A stretch of 64,000 bases of DNA. Origin: Bacillota bacterium. GTDB lineage: Bacteria > Bacillota > DSM-12270 > Thermacetogeniales > Thermacetogeniaceae. The stretch's first letter is position 1, and each line of letters begins with the position of its first letter. This document shows positions 42,930 through 52,334 of this stretch, in pieces. Both the position numbers and the translations under genes were made by a program. The notes beneath the pieces are model-generated. The model searched no databases and was not told the DNA's origin. It saw only the letters and a program-made list of their open reading frames with translations. Location: the NCBI GenBank assembly GCA_013177945.1, contig JABLXW010000001.1, forward strand, positions 1 to 64,000, written 5' to 3'.

Positions 42930-45900
42930 TTGGGCTTCAAGATTTTGTTTTGCACTGCCATCGAAGGGGAACTGGTTACCTTAAGCAGAGCCGTAAGGTC
43001 CCTGATCTCTGAACACGGCCCCGTGGTCGAGGTCATTGCCCGCTCGAGGCGGGAACTCCAAAGCGCCGAGAAAATCGAGGAACTCCTCAAGATCGTCCCC
43101 CGGTGCCACCTGATTCTGCTCCACCTGATGGGCGGCCCCGATTCCCTGCCTGGCTTCAATCTGCTCACAGGACTGGCCCGGGAGAAAAACATTCCTCTGG
43201 CTGTGTTGCCTTCAACAGGGGATAATGTTTCCGAGTTGTTGGCCCTGAGTTCGCTTCCAGCCGACGAATACCGCCTCGTCTGCTCATATGTCAGCTATGG
43301 CGGTGAAGCCAACCTCAGAAACCTCCTCCTGTGGGCGGCCAACCGCTTCCTCAGCAAGGGCCCCCCGGTAGAGGAGCCAAAACCCCTGCCCTGGGAAGGC
43401 CTCTACCACCCCGACTTCCGGGAGGAGAGCGCTCTTATGGCGTACCTGGAGGAAAAGATCAAAGAAAAGAAGAGACCTGTAATCGGGATCCTCTTTTACC
43501 AGAGCTACTGGGTGGCGGGAAACACGAGCTTCGTTGACGAGCTGATCCGGGAAATCGAAGGCCAGGGAGGAATAGCCCTGCCAGTTTTCCTCTACGCCAC
43601 GCGAAACGACGAACTCGGATGCCGGGGGATCGAGTGGGCGCTCGCAAATTATTTCACCAGAGACGGCCAGCCCCTGGTCAATGCCGTGGTGACCACCCTG
43701 ATGTTCTCGCAAACAATGGCTACCCCCACCATCAACCGCCCGGCAGGAGAAAACTTTTACCGGAAACTAGGCGTTCCTTTGATCAAGGCCATCATCTCGC
43801 TCACTTCCTGCGCGGAGTGGGAGGAGAGCCTCCAGGGACTCGGCCCTCTCGACGTGGTGATGAGCGTCGCCCTCCCCGAGTTTGACGGTGCCCTGATCAC
43901 CGTTCCCATCGCCACCCGTGAGGAAGAAGAGCAGGACCCCCTTACCGGAGCAACGTTGAGCAGGTACTTCCCGGTAGGGGAGCGGGTGAAAAAGGTAGCC
44001 TCTCTGGCCTTGCGCTGGGCAAAGCTCAGGCACAAGCCTAACCGGGAGAAAAGGGTGGCCATCATCCTCCACAACTACCCGCCCCGCAACGACCGCATCG
44101 GCTGCGCCTTTGGTCTGGACACCCCGGTTAGCGTCCATCGCCTGCTGCTGGCGCTAAAGGAGAGGGGGTACCGCGTTGAAGACCTTCCCGCCGACGGGGC
44201 TGCGCTGATGGAGAAGATCTTGTCCGGCCTCACCAACGAGCGGGGCTGGCTCGACCCCAGGGAGCTGGAACGCCGGGCGGCAGCGCGGGTAGAGCAGGAA
44301 ACTTACGAAAAATGGTTTGCCGCTTTTCCGGCCCGGGCCCAGGAAATGCTGGCAAGAGATTGGGGTGACCCTCCTGGGGAGGTTTTTGCTTATGGAAAGC
44401 ACCTCCTCGTGCCGGGCGTCTTCCTGGGGAACATCTTCATCGGCATCCAGCCCGTGCGCGGCTTTCTCGAAGACCCCTCTCACATCTACCACAGCCCGGA
44501 CCTGGCGCCACCTCATCACTACCTTGCCTATTACCGGTGGCTGCGGGACGAATTCAAGGCCGATCTCGTCTTCCACATCGGGAAGCACGGCTCCCTGGAA
44601 TGGCTTCCCGGTAAAGGGATCGGGCTTTCCCAAGCTTGCTTCCCGGACCTTGTCTTCCCGGATCTGCCTCACGTCTACCCCTATATTATCAACAACCCCG
44701 GCGAGGGAACCCAGGCCAAGCGGCGCTCCCACGCCTGCATCATCGACCACCTCATCCCCGTGATGACCAGGGCCGACACTTACGATGAGCTGGCCGAAGT
44801 GGAGGCGCTGGTTAAGGATTACCACACCGCCAAGACCCTCGACCCCTCGAAGCTCCCGGCCCTGCGCGGCCTGATCTGGGAGCGGGTGAAGGCTGTCCAC
44901 CTCGACCACGACCTCGGCATCTCCAGGGAAGAAGCCGGGAAAGACTGGGAGAGCTTCCTGGAGCGCCTCCATACCTACCTCTGCGAAGTCAAGGACACCC
45001 TGATCCGTGACGGGCTCCATATCCTGGGCCAACCCCCCGAAGGTGACCGGCTCGTGGAGATGCTGCTTGCCCTCACCAGGTTGCCAAACGGGCCGGTTCC
45101 CTCCCTGCGCGAGCAGGTGGCCGGGTACTTGGGACACGACTACACCTCTCTTTTGGAAAACCCTGGATATTTTTCAGGTGAGCATAACTGCACCTACGGC
45201 GAGATCCTGGAAGAGATCGACAGGAAGGGCCGCGCCCTTCTCAAGGCTTTCGCAAGGGAAAACTACGCCCGGGAAAAAGCGGTGGATGTCACGAGGCAGG
45301 TGCTGGGAAAAGAAGACGAGGGGATCGGCCGGGTGCTGGCATATGTTGCCGAAACTCTGGTCCCGGCTCTCAGGGCCACGGAGCAGGAGCTTGTCAATTG
45401 TCTTACGGCCTTAGAAGGGGCCTATATTCCGCCCGGGCCCTCCGGGGCGCCGACGCGGGGGATGGCCGAGATCCTCCCGACCGGACGCAACTTCTACTCA
45501 ATTGACCCCCAGGCAATCCCCACCCGGGCCGCCTGGCATACGGGACAGGCGCTTGCCGATGCTTTACTGGAACGGTATCGCCAGGCTGAAGGGAAGTACC
45601 CTGAAAACATCGGGATGGTGATCTGGGCCACCAACACCATGCGGACAGGAGGTGATGATGTTGCCGAGGCCCTCTACCTCATGGGAGTCCGCCCGGTCTG
45701 GGAGAAAAGCGGGCGGGTCAAGGGATTAGAAGTAATTCCCCTCGAGGAGCTGGGGCGGCCGCGCATCGATATCACCATCCGGGCGAGCGGGCTTTTCCGG
45801 GATGCCTTCCTCAACGTGATTCACCTTTTAGACCAGGCAGTAGAAATGGTTGCCTCCTTAGACGAGCCTGAGGAGCTGAACTTCCTGGCTGCCCACGTGC

Positions 45901-46691
45901 AGGCGGAAGTGGAAGAAAAGGTGGGGGCCGGGATGGAACCGGAACGCGCCCGGAGAGAGGCCCTCTGGCGGGTTTTTAGCGACCGCCCGGGGTGCTACGG
46001 AGCAGGTGTAAGCAACCTCGTCACTGCAAAAAACTGGAAGGACGAAAAGGACTTTGCTGAGGTCTACATCACCTGGGGAGGCTACGCCTACAGCAGGCAG
46101 GCCTATGGTGAAGATGCCCGGGAGCCATTCCGCCGGCGCCTGGCGACTTTAGAGGCAACCGTGAAGAACGAAGACACCCGGGAGATCGACATGTTTGACA
46201 GCGACGATTTTTACTCTTACCACGGGGGAATGGTGGCAGCGGTGAAGGCTGTGAGGGGCTCTTTGCCGGCCTCTTTCAGCGGCGACAGTTCCGACCCGGC
46301 GCGGGTGCGGGTCCGCACGCTTGGAGAGGAAGCCAGGTTCATCTTCCGGAGCAGGGTTCTCAACCCCAAGTGGATCGAGAGCATGAAGAGGCACGGCTAC
46401 AAAGGGGCGGGAGACCTCTCCCACCTGGTGGAGGTGGCCTTTGGCTGGGACGCCACAGCCGAAGTATTGGAGGACTGGATGTATGAGGAGCTGGCGCGCA
46501 AATATGTCTTCGACCCCGCCATGCAGCACTGGTTTAAGGAGGTTAACCCCTGGGCCCTGCAGAACATCACTGAACACCTGCTGGAAGCGATTGAGCGGGG
46601 AATGTGGCAGGCGGGCCGGGAAATGGCGGAGGCCCTGAGGGACATCTACCTGGACATAGAAGCAGAGCTAGAGGCCCGGACCGAGAGCTAG
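42930..46691 (+). CDS. cobN: CobN-like cobaltochelatase large subunit
   Basis: The protein of about 1253 residues is an intact CobN/ChlH family member, with FHIGKHGSLEWLPGKGIGLS, NNPGEGTQAKRRSHA, ILPTGRNFYSIDPQAIPTRA and LNPKWIESMKRHGYKGA blocks. With ChlI/ChlD partners it would insert cobalt (or another divalent metal) into a tetrapyrrole in an ATP-dependent way. No I or D gene lies in this operon; the sets at 23267 and 25340 may be shared. The open frame extends into the riboswitch; TTG 42930 with AAAGGGGG about eight bases upstream is the sensible start. It is paralogous to the frameshifted gene at 28206. Confidence 0.93.
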   Translation: MGFKILFCTAIEGELVTLSRAVRSLISEHGPVVEVIARSRRELQSAEKIEELLKIVPRCHLILLHLMGGPDSLPGFNLLTGLAREKNIPLAVLPSTGDNVSELLALSSLPADEYRLVCSYVSYGGEANLRNLLLWAANRFLSKGPPVEEPKPLPWEGLYHPDFREESALMAYLEEKIKEKKRPVIGILFYQSYWVAGNTSFVDELIREIEGQGGIALPVFLYATRNDELGCRGIEWALANYFTRDGQPLVNAVVTTLMFSQTMATPTINRPAGENFYRKLGVPLIKAIISLTSCAEWEESLQGLGPLDVVMSVALPEFDGALITVPIATREEEEQDPLTGATLSRYFPVGERVKKVASLALRWAKLRHKPNREKRVAIILHNYPPRNDRIGCAFGLDTPVSVHRLLLALKERGYRVEDLPADGAALMEKILSGLTNERGWLDPRELERRAAARVEQETYEKWFAAFPARAQEMLARDWGDPPGEVFAYGKHLLVPGVFLGNIFIGIQPVRGFLEDPSHIYHSPDLAPPHHYLAYYRWLRDEFKADLVFHIGKHGSLEWLPGKGIGLSQACFPDLVFPDLPHVYPYIINNPGEGTQAKRRSHACIIDHLIPVMTRADTYDELAEVEALVKDYHTAKTLDPSKLPALRGLIWERVKAVHLDHDLGISREEAGKDWESFLERLHTYLCEVKDTLIRDGLHILGQPPEGDRLVEMLLALTRLPNGPVPSLREQVAGYLGHDYTSLLENPGYFSGEHNCTYGEILEEIDRKGRALLKAFARENYAREKAVDVTRQVLGKEDEGIGRVLAYVAETLVPALRATEQELVNCLTALEGAYIPPGPSGAPTRGMAEILPTGRNFYSIDPQAIPTRAAWHTGQALADALLERYRQAEGKYPENIGMVIWATNTMRTGGDDVAEALYLMGVRPVWEKSGRVKGLEVIPLEELGRPRIDITIRASGLFRDAFLNVIHLLDQAVEMVASLDEPEELNFLAAHVQAEVEEKVGAGMEPERARREALWRVFSDRPGCYGAGVSNLVTAKNWKDEKDFAEVYITWGGYAYSRQAYGEDAREPFRRRLATLEATVKNEDTREIDMFDSDDFYSYHGGMVAAVKAVRGSLPASFSGDSSDPARVRVRTLGEEARFIFRSRVLNPKWIESMKRHGYKGAGDLSHLVEVAFGWDATAEVLEDWMYEELARKYVFDPAMQHWFKEVNPWALQNITEHLLEAIERGMWQAGREMAEALRDIYLDIEAELEARTES

Positions 46692-46711
46692 GGCTGCGGG
46701 AGCGGGGAACG

Positions 46712-47824
46712 ATGAGAGAAGAGATCAGGTGCCTGATCCTGCTGGTGACCCGCGACTGCAACCTGGGCTGCCGCTACTGCTACGCCCTGGGGGGTGAAAA
46801 GAAAGACTACATGACTTGGGAGACGGCAAGGCGCGCCGTGGACTACGTCGCCGTAAGAAGCCGGTCTTTCAAGATCCAGTTTACAGGCGGGGAGCCCCTG
46901 CTGCACTTTCCCCTGGTCAAGAAGATAATCGCCTACCTTGAAAACCACCCGGGATCTGTTACCTTTCAACTCCAGACGAACGGGACCCTGATCGACCGGG
47001 CGCTGGCGCGGGAATTAAAGAGGCTGAGGATCGGCCTGGGGGTGAGCCTCGACGGGCCTCCGGAGGTGAACGATAGCCTGCGCCCTCTTCCCGGGGGCAG
47101 GGGTTCCACCATTGCCGTGATCCAGGGCCTCCAGAGCCTCGCCGCAGAAGGAGTCAGGGTGGGCGTGACAGCTGTTTTGACCGATGAAAGCACCCGTTCG
47201 CTGCCGCGCCTTGTGGAGCTCGCTTCTTACCTGGGCAACGTCCACGGGATTTCCCTCGATCTCTTGCGCCCCCTGGGCAGGGGAGCCGATTCCGGGGTGA
47301 GGGCGCCTGATCTCGACCTGCTCGAAAGCCGGGTGCGGGCGGCTCTTCACCGTGCGGAGGAACTGGCGCAGCTGGGAGGCCCCCGCGTCAGGTTTCGCGA
47401 GGCAGAAAGGCTGCGCCGCCAGCTGCTGCAGGAGGTGACAAAGGAACATTACTGCTACGCAACAACGTGCCAGAGCATGGCGGTGGTGCCCGACGGCTCC
47501 GTGTACCCCTGTGCCTCCCTCAGCGGTCTGCAAGAGTTTTTCCTGGGGAACATTGAAGACCCCAATTTTTCCCTGGCCAGGGCCCTGGAGGCAAAGAAGT
47601 GGTTCAGGCAAAGGAGGGGGCTGCCTGCAGGGTGCAAGGGCTGCCCCCAAAGCGAGTTCTGCGGGGGAGGCTGCCTGGTGCGGGCCTACGCCCACAAAGG
47701 CCGGGTGGATCGCCCCTATGAGGGAGACTGCCGCTTGAAGAAAATCTTTTGGGAGTGGGTGAGGCCATCTGAGAAAAATTTCGGAAGGATGGGAGGATTT
47801 TCGGTGGGGACGGCGAAGATCTAA
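46712..47824 (+). CDS. Radical SAM protein with SPASM-type C-terminal cluster domain
   Basis: The 370-residue enzyme has the radical SAM motif CNLGCRYC (Cys16, 20, 23), FTGGEPLLHF for SAM binding, and a C-terminal Cys-rich domain (CYATTCQSMAVVPDGSVYPC, then CKGC and CGGGC) that should hold auxiliary Fe-S clusters. SPASM enzymes usually modify peptides or proteins. It starts 20 bases after cobN under the same riboswitch, so its role should be linked to corrinoid supply. I see no obvious precursor peptide next to it. The last codons are duplicated at 57981. Confidence 0.92.
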   Translation: MREEIRCLILLVTRDCNLGCRYCYALGGEKKDYMTWETARRAVDYVAVRSRSFKIQFTGGEPLLHFPLVKKIIAYLENHPGSVTFQLQTNGTLIDRALARELKRLRIGLGVSLDGPPEVNDSLRPLPGGRGSTIAVIQGLQSLAAEGVRVGVTAVLTDESTRSLPRLVELASYLGNVHGISLDLLRPLGRGADSGVRAPDLDLLESRVRAALHRAEELAQLGGPRVRFREAERLRRQLLQEVTKEHYCYATTCQSMAVVPDGSVYPCASLSGLQEFFLGNIEDPNFSLARALEAKKWFRQRRGLPAGCKGCPQSEFCGGGCLVRAYAHKGRVDRPYEGDCRLKKIFWEWVRPSEKNFGRMGGFSVGTAKI

Positions 47825-47849
47825 TATTAGTGTTTTGCCAAACTGAATA

Positions 47850-48125
47850 GTGCGGAACAGGTGACCCCGGGAGCAGCATCCCGGGGGAGAGGGAAGCCGG
47901 TGCGAATCCGGCGCGGTCCCGCCACTGTGTGGGGGATCCGTCTTGCAAGATGCCACTGTCCGGCACTCAATGCTGGGTTCGGCAAAAATGGTAACTACCC
48001 AGCTCAAGTTTTGAGCAGCAATTGAGTGCCGGATGGGAAGGCGCAAGGTCGGAGATGAACCCGAGCCAGGAAACCTGCCTGTTCGACGGACACTGTTGAT
48101 CTACGCGAGATAGGGAGGTGTCTCT
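47850..48125 (+). ncRNA. Cobalamin riboswitch 3
   Basis: Core elements are GGGAAGCCGGTGCGAATCCGG, GCGGTCCCGCCACTGTGTG, GGGAAGGC and the B12 box GCCAGGAAACCTGCC (48065-48079). The extra arm is closed by TCCGGCACTCAAT and ATTGAGTGCCGGA. It is a near duplicate of riboswitch 4 (58063). It controls the surface-protein and ECF transporter genes 48337-56967. Confidence 0.95.
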
Positions 48126-48156
48126 TATGCTCGGTGTTTTTGCTCGAGCGAGAGAC

Positions 48157-48184
48157 GCCCCGGTTCGCGTAGGACCGGGGCTTC
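48157..48184 (+). terminator. Expression-platform hairpin of riboswitch 3
   Basis: GCCCCGGT (48157-48164) pairs perfectly with ACCGGGGC (48174-48181). The T-tract is poor (TTC then A), so termination may be weaker than in the other three. Confidence 0.65.
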
Positions 48185-48336
48185 AAAATTGTAAGGGGGA
48201 TTAGGGAAAAGGGGCGGCCGGAAAAGATAAGGGGATGTCTTCTGTGCTATCAAGAAGTTGAAGCTCTCCGAGACGCGGCCTGGCAAGAACTACCTGGAAG
48301 TAGCTAGCTGAAAGAAAATGAAGGGAGGAGAGAAAA

Positions 48337-51300
48337 GTGTACCGGCGCCGGGGCGCGCTGAAAAGCTTGAGTCTGGTACTGGTTTTGATCCTGGCTGCCG
48401 CTTTTCTGGTACCGGCGGCAAATGCCGGCACCAGCGGGGCACCGGCTTCACTTGTCGACAGTGCCGTGCAGTTTTTATACAAGGAATACACCCAGAAGGG
48501 AATCGACAACTCGGAGTACGGGGTCGGCTCCTACGCTCTTTACGTCTTGAAGCAGGCCGGCGTTGATGTCAGTTCCTGGGTGTACAACGGTCAGAAGCTG
48601 GAAGATACCGTGGTGGATGCTGTTTACAAGGACCTGCAGAACGTGGACAATATCAAGGCCAAGACCCTGGCCCAGGACCTGGTGGCCGTGCAGGCACTGG
48701 GGCGGGGCGACCTGGTCGGCCAGCTGTTAGAGGTTTTAAAAAAGAGGCAGACCGAGAACGGCTTTGATAACAATCCTCTCAGCGACCTGTCGGCCTTCGA
48801 CCTGCTGGGCCGGGCGGGAAGGATTGACGTTTTAAACGCAGCCTACGCCAGGGACTATATTTTAGGCCAGCAGCTTACGGTCAGCGATGATGTTTACGGC
48901 GCCTGGGGCGGAAGCTGGACGGACAAGGAAGGCACACACTACTTTGCCGACTTCATGGCCACCGCCCAGGCGGTGCGGGCCTTGCATTACCTCGACCCCA
49001 CCGGGAGCGATCCCTCGGTCCGGGCAGCGATCTACAACGGCCTGGCCTGGATGCAGAAACAGCAGCAGGCCGACGGTAAGTTCGTGGCTAATTGGTGGGA
49101 GGACCCGGCCATTGACACCGCGGAAGTGGTCGTGACCTTAAAGGCACTGGGGAGGGATCCAGCTGAGTGGAAGAGCAGTGACGGAAAAACGGCCGTTGAC
49201 TACCTGCTGGAAAATGTCCTCAATCCTGATGGCAGCTTCGGCACCTCAGGGAACGCCATGGATGCCACCTGGGTGCTCAGTGCCTATAATTTGCTGAGTA
49301 CCCAGTTTTACATCAACCCCACGAATGTAATAAAGAACATTGGTGAAAAGCAGCAATTTTCGGCAGTCTGGCAGGATGCCTACGGCAACAAGTCTGACGT
49401 AACGCAGTGGGCCGCCTGGTCTGTGGCCGACAGCAGCATCGCCAGCGTCGACAACGGCGTTTACAAGGGCCTGGTCACAGCGCTCAAGGCCGGGCAAACA
49501 GTGGTCAGGGCCGTCTACAACGGGCTTACGGCCTCGGCGGCCCTGACCGTGGCGCCCTCAGGGGGACCGGGCGGCACTGCAACCACCTGCATGGTCGGGG
49601 TTGCCGTGGTGGGCAAGAATGGGGAACTCCTCTTTGGCCCGGGCTACGTGCTCCTCTCTAAAGAGGGCAGGTGGGGCCTGACCGCTCTCGGGGCGCTCCA
49701 TGCCACGGGTCTTCCCTACCGGCTCTCCGACAAGTGGGAGGGCTTCGTGGAGGAGATCGCCGGCCAGGCGGGCACCGGGATGGAGGGCTGGTGCTACACG
49801 GTCAACAATGCCATGCCCATGACTTCGGCCGACAAGTGCCAGGTGAAGGACGGCGATAAGGTGATCTGGTACTACAGCAAGGACATGAGCGCACCTGCCC
49901 CGAAGTGGGAGGACCTCGTAAACAAGGCTGCAGGTGCGATACCTGCTGAAGAAGCCCTGAAGAGCGTAGAAAACACCTTGTCCGACCTGCAGAGCGGCAA
50001 AGCTAGCGCCGGCCAGGCGGTATCCCGCCTCACGGAGTCCCTCGAGAAGCTTAAAGAATCCGAGGTTACTGAGGAGCTCAAAAGTAAGCTCTCCGAGGCC
50101 GCGCGCCTCCTCGTCGTGGCGCTGGCAAAGGTGCCTGAGAAGGCTTTAACATCTCAGGAAGAAGGAGAAAAAGTCAGCATCAAAATAGACGGCGAGATCC
50201 TGAAAGACCAGGTAGGTGCGCTCAAAAACGCCTCGCAGTTGGCCGCTAAGCTGCAGAAAATCGGTGTCTCCGAGGGCGCTGCTCTCGTTAAAGACGAGCT
50301 TGTGGTAGAGGTTCCGGATGCTTTTGCCGGCAGGAGCGAGCTGAGCACGGCCTTCCCCGCAAGCGCCGGCAGGGAAGTGGCTGAAGCCGGCCTCACCTTC
50401 GTTCTGCGGGAAAGGGAGGTCTCCCTCAGGCTGCCCGCGGAGGTCCTGAAGGCGGTGCTCGGGGTCTTTCCAGATGTGACCCAGGTGGAGGTTTCCGTCA
50501 AAAAAGTTGACAGCACCAAAGCTGGCTTCTTCGAGGGCGCCTCTCTGGTTACCAAGAGGGCGTTTGATCTCGAGGTCTGCGGGGTGACTCCGGAGGGGGA
50601 AAGGGGGAAACCGAGTGCCTTCCCTGAAAGACTTACAATTGCCTTCTCCCTTGAAGGAGTGGATCTCGGCAAGCTCGACTTGAGCAAGCTGGCAGTCTAC
50701 AGAAAGAAAAAAGACGGCTCCTGGGAATTCGTCGGGGGAAGCCTGAGCGCGGACGGGAAGTCCTTCACCTTTGAGACGGATCACCTGAGCCTCTACGCCC
50801 TCGCCGAGTTCTGGAAGACTTTCAAAGACACTGAAGACCACTGGGCGCGGGAGGCAATTGACTTCCTGGCAAGGAGGCTCATCATCAGGGGAGTGGGAGG
50901 TGACCGCTTTGCCCCGGACGAGAAGGTGACCAGGGCCCAGTTCGCCGCTCTCTTGGTGAAGGCGCTCGGGATCGAGGAAGGGCAGCCGGGCCTCCCGGTG
51001 TTTCAAGACGTTCCCTCCGACCACTGGGGCCGCGGAGCCGTGGAAGCAGCATTCAAGGCAGGGCTGGTTTCTGGCACGGGGAACGGGAGGTTCGAGCCCG
51101 AGAGGTGGATCACGAGGGAAGAGATGGCTGTGATGCTGGGGCGGCTCCTCGTGAAGCAGGGTGCAGCGGTGAAGCCGGACGCTTCCCAGGCGGCAGAGGC
51201 CCTCGCCAGCTACTCTGACAACGGCGCGATTTCTGCCTGGGCGAGGGAAGGAGTTGCCGCCTGCGTAAAGAGCGGCATCATCAGAGGCAGGTCCGCCTCC

Positions 51301-51384
51301 GAACTCGCACCCAAGGGCACTACCACCAGGGCAGAGGCTGTGGTTGTGGTAAAGAACCTCCTCCATTTTCTAAACAGGGTTTAG
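48337..51384 (+). CDS. S-layer-anchored transcobalamin/intrinsic factor-like protein
   Basis: This is a 1015-residue secreted protein with a signal peptide at 1-30 (ending VPAANAG). Residues about 35-315 contain alpha-alpha barrel repeats of the prenyltransferase/cobalamin-binding type (LNPDGSFGTSGNAMDATWVL). Residues about 325-406 look like a Big-2 bacterial Ig domain. Residues about 418-517 form a DUF4430 domain (VGVAVVGKNGELLFGPGYV...GWCYTVNN...VIWYYSKD). A helical and beta region follows to about 820, then three SLH repeats (about 828-1013) for cell-wall anchoring. Barrel plus DUF4430 is the domain pair that sandwiches cobalamin in transcobalamin and intrinsic factor. With riboswitch 3 upstream, surface cobalamin capture is the likely role. 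GTG 48337 has GGGAGGAG. Confidence 0.85.
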   Translation: MYRRRGALKSLSLVLVLILAAAFLVPAANAGTSGAPASLVDSAVQFLYKEYTQKGIDNSEYGVGSYALYVLKQAGVDVSSWVYNGQKLEDTVVDAVYKDLQNVDNIKAKTLAQDLVAVQALGRGDLVGQLLEVLKKRQTENGFDNNPLSDLSAFDLLGRAGRIDVLNAAYARDYILGQQLTVSDDVYGAWGGSWTDKEGTHYFADFMATAQAVRALHYLDPTGSDPSVRAAIYNGLAWMQKQQQADGKFVANWWEDPAIDTAEVVVTLKALGRDPAEWKSSDGKTAVDYLLENVLNPDGSFGTSGNAMDATWVLSAYNLLSTQFYINPTNVIKNIGEKQQFSAVWQDAYGNKSDVTQWAAWSVADSSIASVDNGVYKGLVTALKAGQTVVRAVYNGLTASAALTVAPSGGPGGTATTCMVGVAVVGKNGELLFGPGYVLLSKEGRWGLTALGALHATGLPYRLSDKWEGFVEEIAGQAGTGMEGWCYTVNNAMPMTSADKCQVKDGDKVIWYYSKDMSAPAPKWEDLVNKAAGAIPAEEALKSVENTLSDLQSGKASAGQAVSRLTESLEKLKESEVTEELKSKLSEAARLLVVALAKVPEKALTSQEEGEKVSIKIDGEILKDQVGALKNASQLAAKLQKIGVSEGAALVKDELVVEVPDAFAGRSELSTAFPASAGREVAEAGLTFVLREREVSLRLPAEVLKAVLGVFPDVTQVEVSVKKVDSTKAGFFEGASLVTKRAFDLEVCGVTPEGERGKPSAFPERLTIAFSLEGVDLGKLDLSKLAVYRKKKDGSWEFVGGSLSADGKSFTFETDHLSLYALAEFWKTFKDTEDHWAREAIDFLARRLIIRGVGGDRFAPDEKVTRAQFAALLVKALGIEEGQPGLPVFQDVPSDHWGRGAVEAAFKAGLVSGTGNGRFEPERWITREEMAVMLGRLLVKQGAAVKPDASQAAEALASYSDNGAISAWAREGVAACVKSGIIRGRSASELAPKGTTTRAEAVVVVKNLLHFLNRV

Positions 51385-51390
51385 GCATCC

Positions 51391-51451
51391 TGTTGATCCT
51401 TTCATCAACAGCCGGGGGACAGGCCCTTGCCCCCGCGGCTTGTCCCCCGGC
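51391..51451 (+). repeat. Two adjacent hairpins after the S-layer protein gene
   Basis: TGTTGAT/ATCAACA (51391-51410) is followed directly by a perfect 11-bp inverted repeat GCCGGGGGACA (51411-51421) / TGTCCCCCGGC (51441-51451). There is no T-run, so this may be a partial terminator or an mRNA stability element setting the ratio of the first gene to the transporter genes. The rest of 51385-51653 holds no gene. Confidence 0.6.
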
Positions 51452-51653
51452 GCATCTCCTCCCGCGTCCTGGCAATCGGGGAACTCTGGTCTTCGGCATC
51501 GTCCCTTGCCGCCTCTGCGGCGAGCTTGGGTTTTGACCTTTGCAGGGCCTTGAGCAACGGGTGAACGATTAAAGTCTTGAAGTGTTACAGTTTTGAAGCA
51601 TTAGAGGAGGCTGAAGCTATGGGTCTTCTTCAGAGGACAGGAGGGGGAATTGC

Positions 51654-52319
51654 GTGAAGCGACTCTACGTGGTGCCGCTTTTGCTGCTCTTGCTGGGCCT
51701 GCTGGTGCCGCTCTTCTACGCCTCAAAGGAAGACCGGCAGGGCCCGCCAAACTCTCCCGGGCAAACCAGAGTAGAAGTCAAAGAGGGCCCGGAGGAAAGT
51801 GCTTCCAAGACCGGACCCGTTAGCCAGAACGGTGCCGTGGCGCAAGCCCCGCCGAAGCACCTGCCGGGCGAGAAGACCGGGCAGGCAACAAAAGCGGTGC
51901 CGACCCAAAAGAAAACGGGAGAGGAAAGGAGCGAGGGGGTGTCTGACAAGACGCCAGGGGCCGCTGACGGCGCGGTTGCAGTAGGCGTTGCGGTGGTGGG
52001 AAAGGACGGCGAGCTCCTTTTCGGTCCTGCTGAGGTCAGGGTAGCAAAAGAAAGCACATGGGGCACCACCGCCCTCGGTGCCTTGGATGCCACGGGGCTG
52101 CCTTACACCATGTCTGCAAGGTTTCCGGACTTCGTGGAAGCGGTCGCCGGCCAGCGCAACCGCGGCCAGTCCGGCTGGATGTACAAAGTTAACGAGGAGG
52201 TCCCGCTGGTTGCCGCTGCCAAAAGGATCGTGAAGCAGGGGGACCGGGTGATCTGGTGGTACAGTCGAGACATGAGCCAGGCTTCCCCCCGGTGGGATGA
52301 TTTGGTAAGGAAAAACTGA
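51654..52319 (+). CDS. Membrane-anchored DUF4430 (transcobalamin beta-domain-like) protein
   Basis: The 221-residue protein has one N-terminal membrane helix (about 4-23), a polar Pro/Lys/Glu linker of about 80 residues, and a DUF4430 domain at about 107-215. The domain closely resembles that of the S-layer protein: VGVAVVGKDGELLFGPAEV, LGALDATGLPYTMSARFPDF, SGWMYKVNEEVPL, VIWWYSRDMSQASPRWDDLV. It has no barrel of its own. It may hand cobalamin from the S-layer to the membrane transporter, perhaps together with the barrel-only protein encoded next. GTG 51654 has GGAGGGGG upstream. Confidence 0.85.
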   Translation: MKRLYVVPLLLLLLGLLVPLFYASKEDRQGPPNSPGQTRVEVKEGPEESASKTGPVSQNGAVAQAPPKHLPGEKTGQATKAVPTQKKTGEERSEGVSDKTPGAADGAVAVGVAVVGKDGELLFGPAEVRVAKESTWGTTALGALDATGLPYTMSARFPDFVEAVAGQRNRGQSGWMYKVNEEVPLVAAAKRIVKQGDRVIWWYSRDMSQASPRWDDLVRKN

Positions 52320-52334
52320 AGGGAGTGCAAATTT

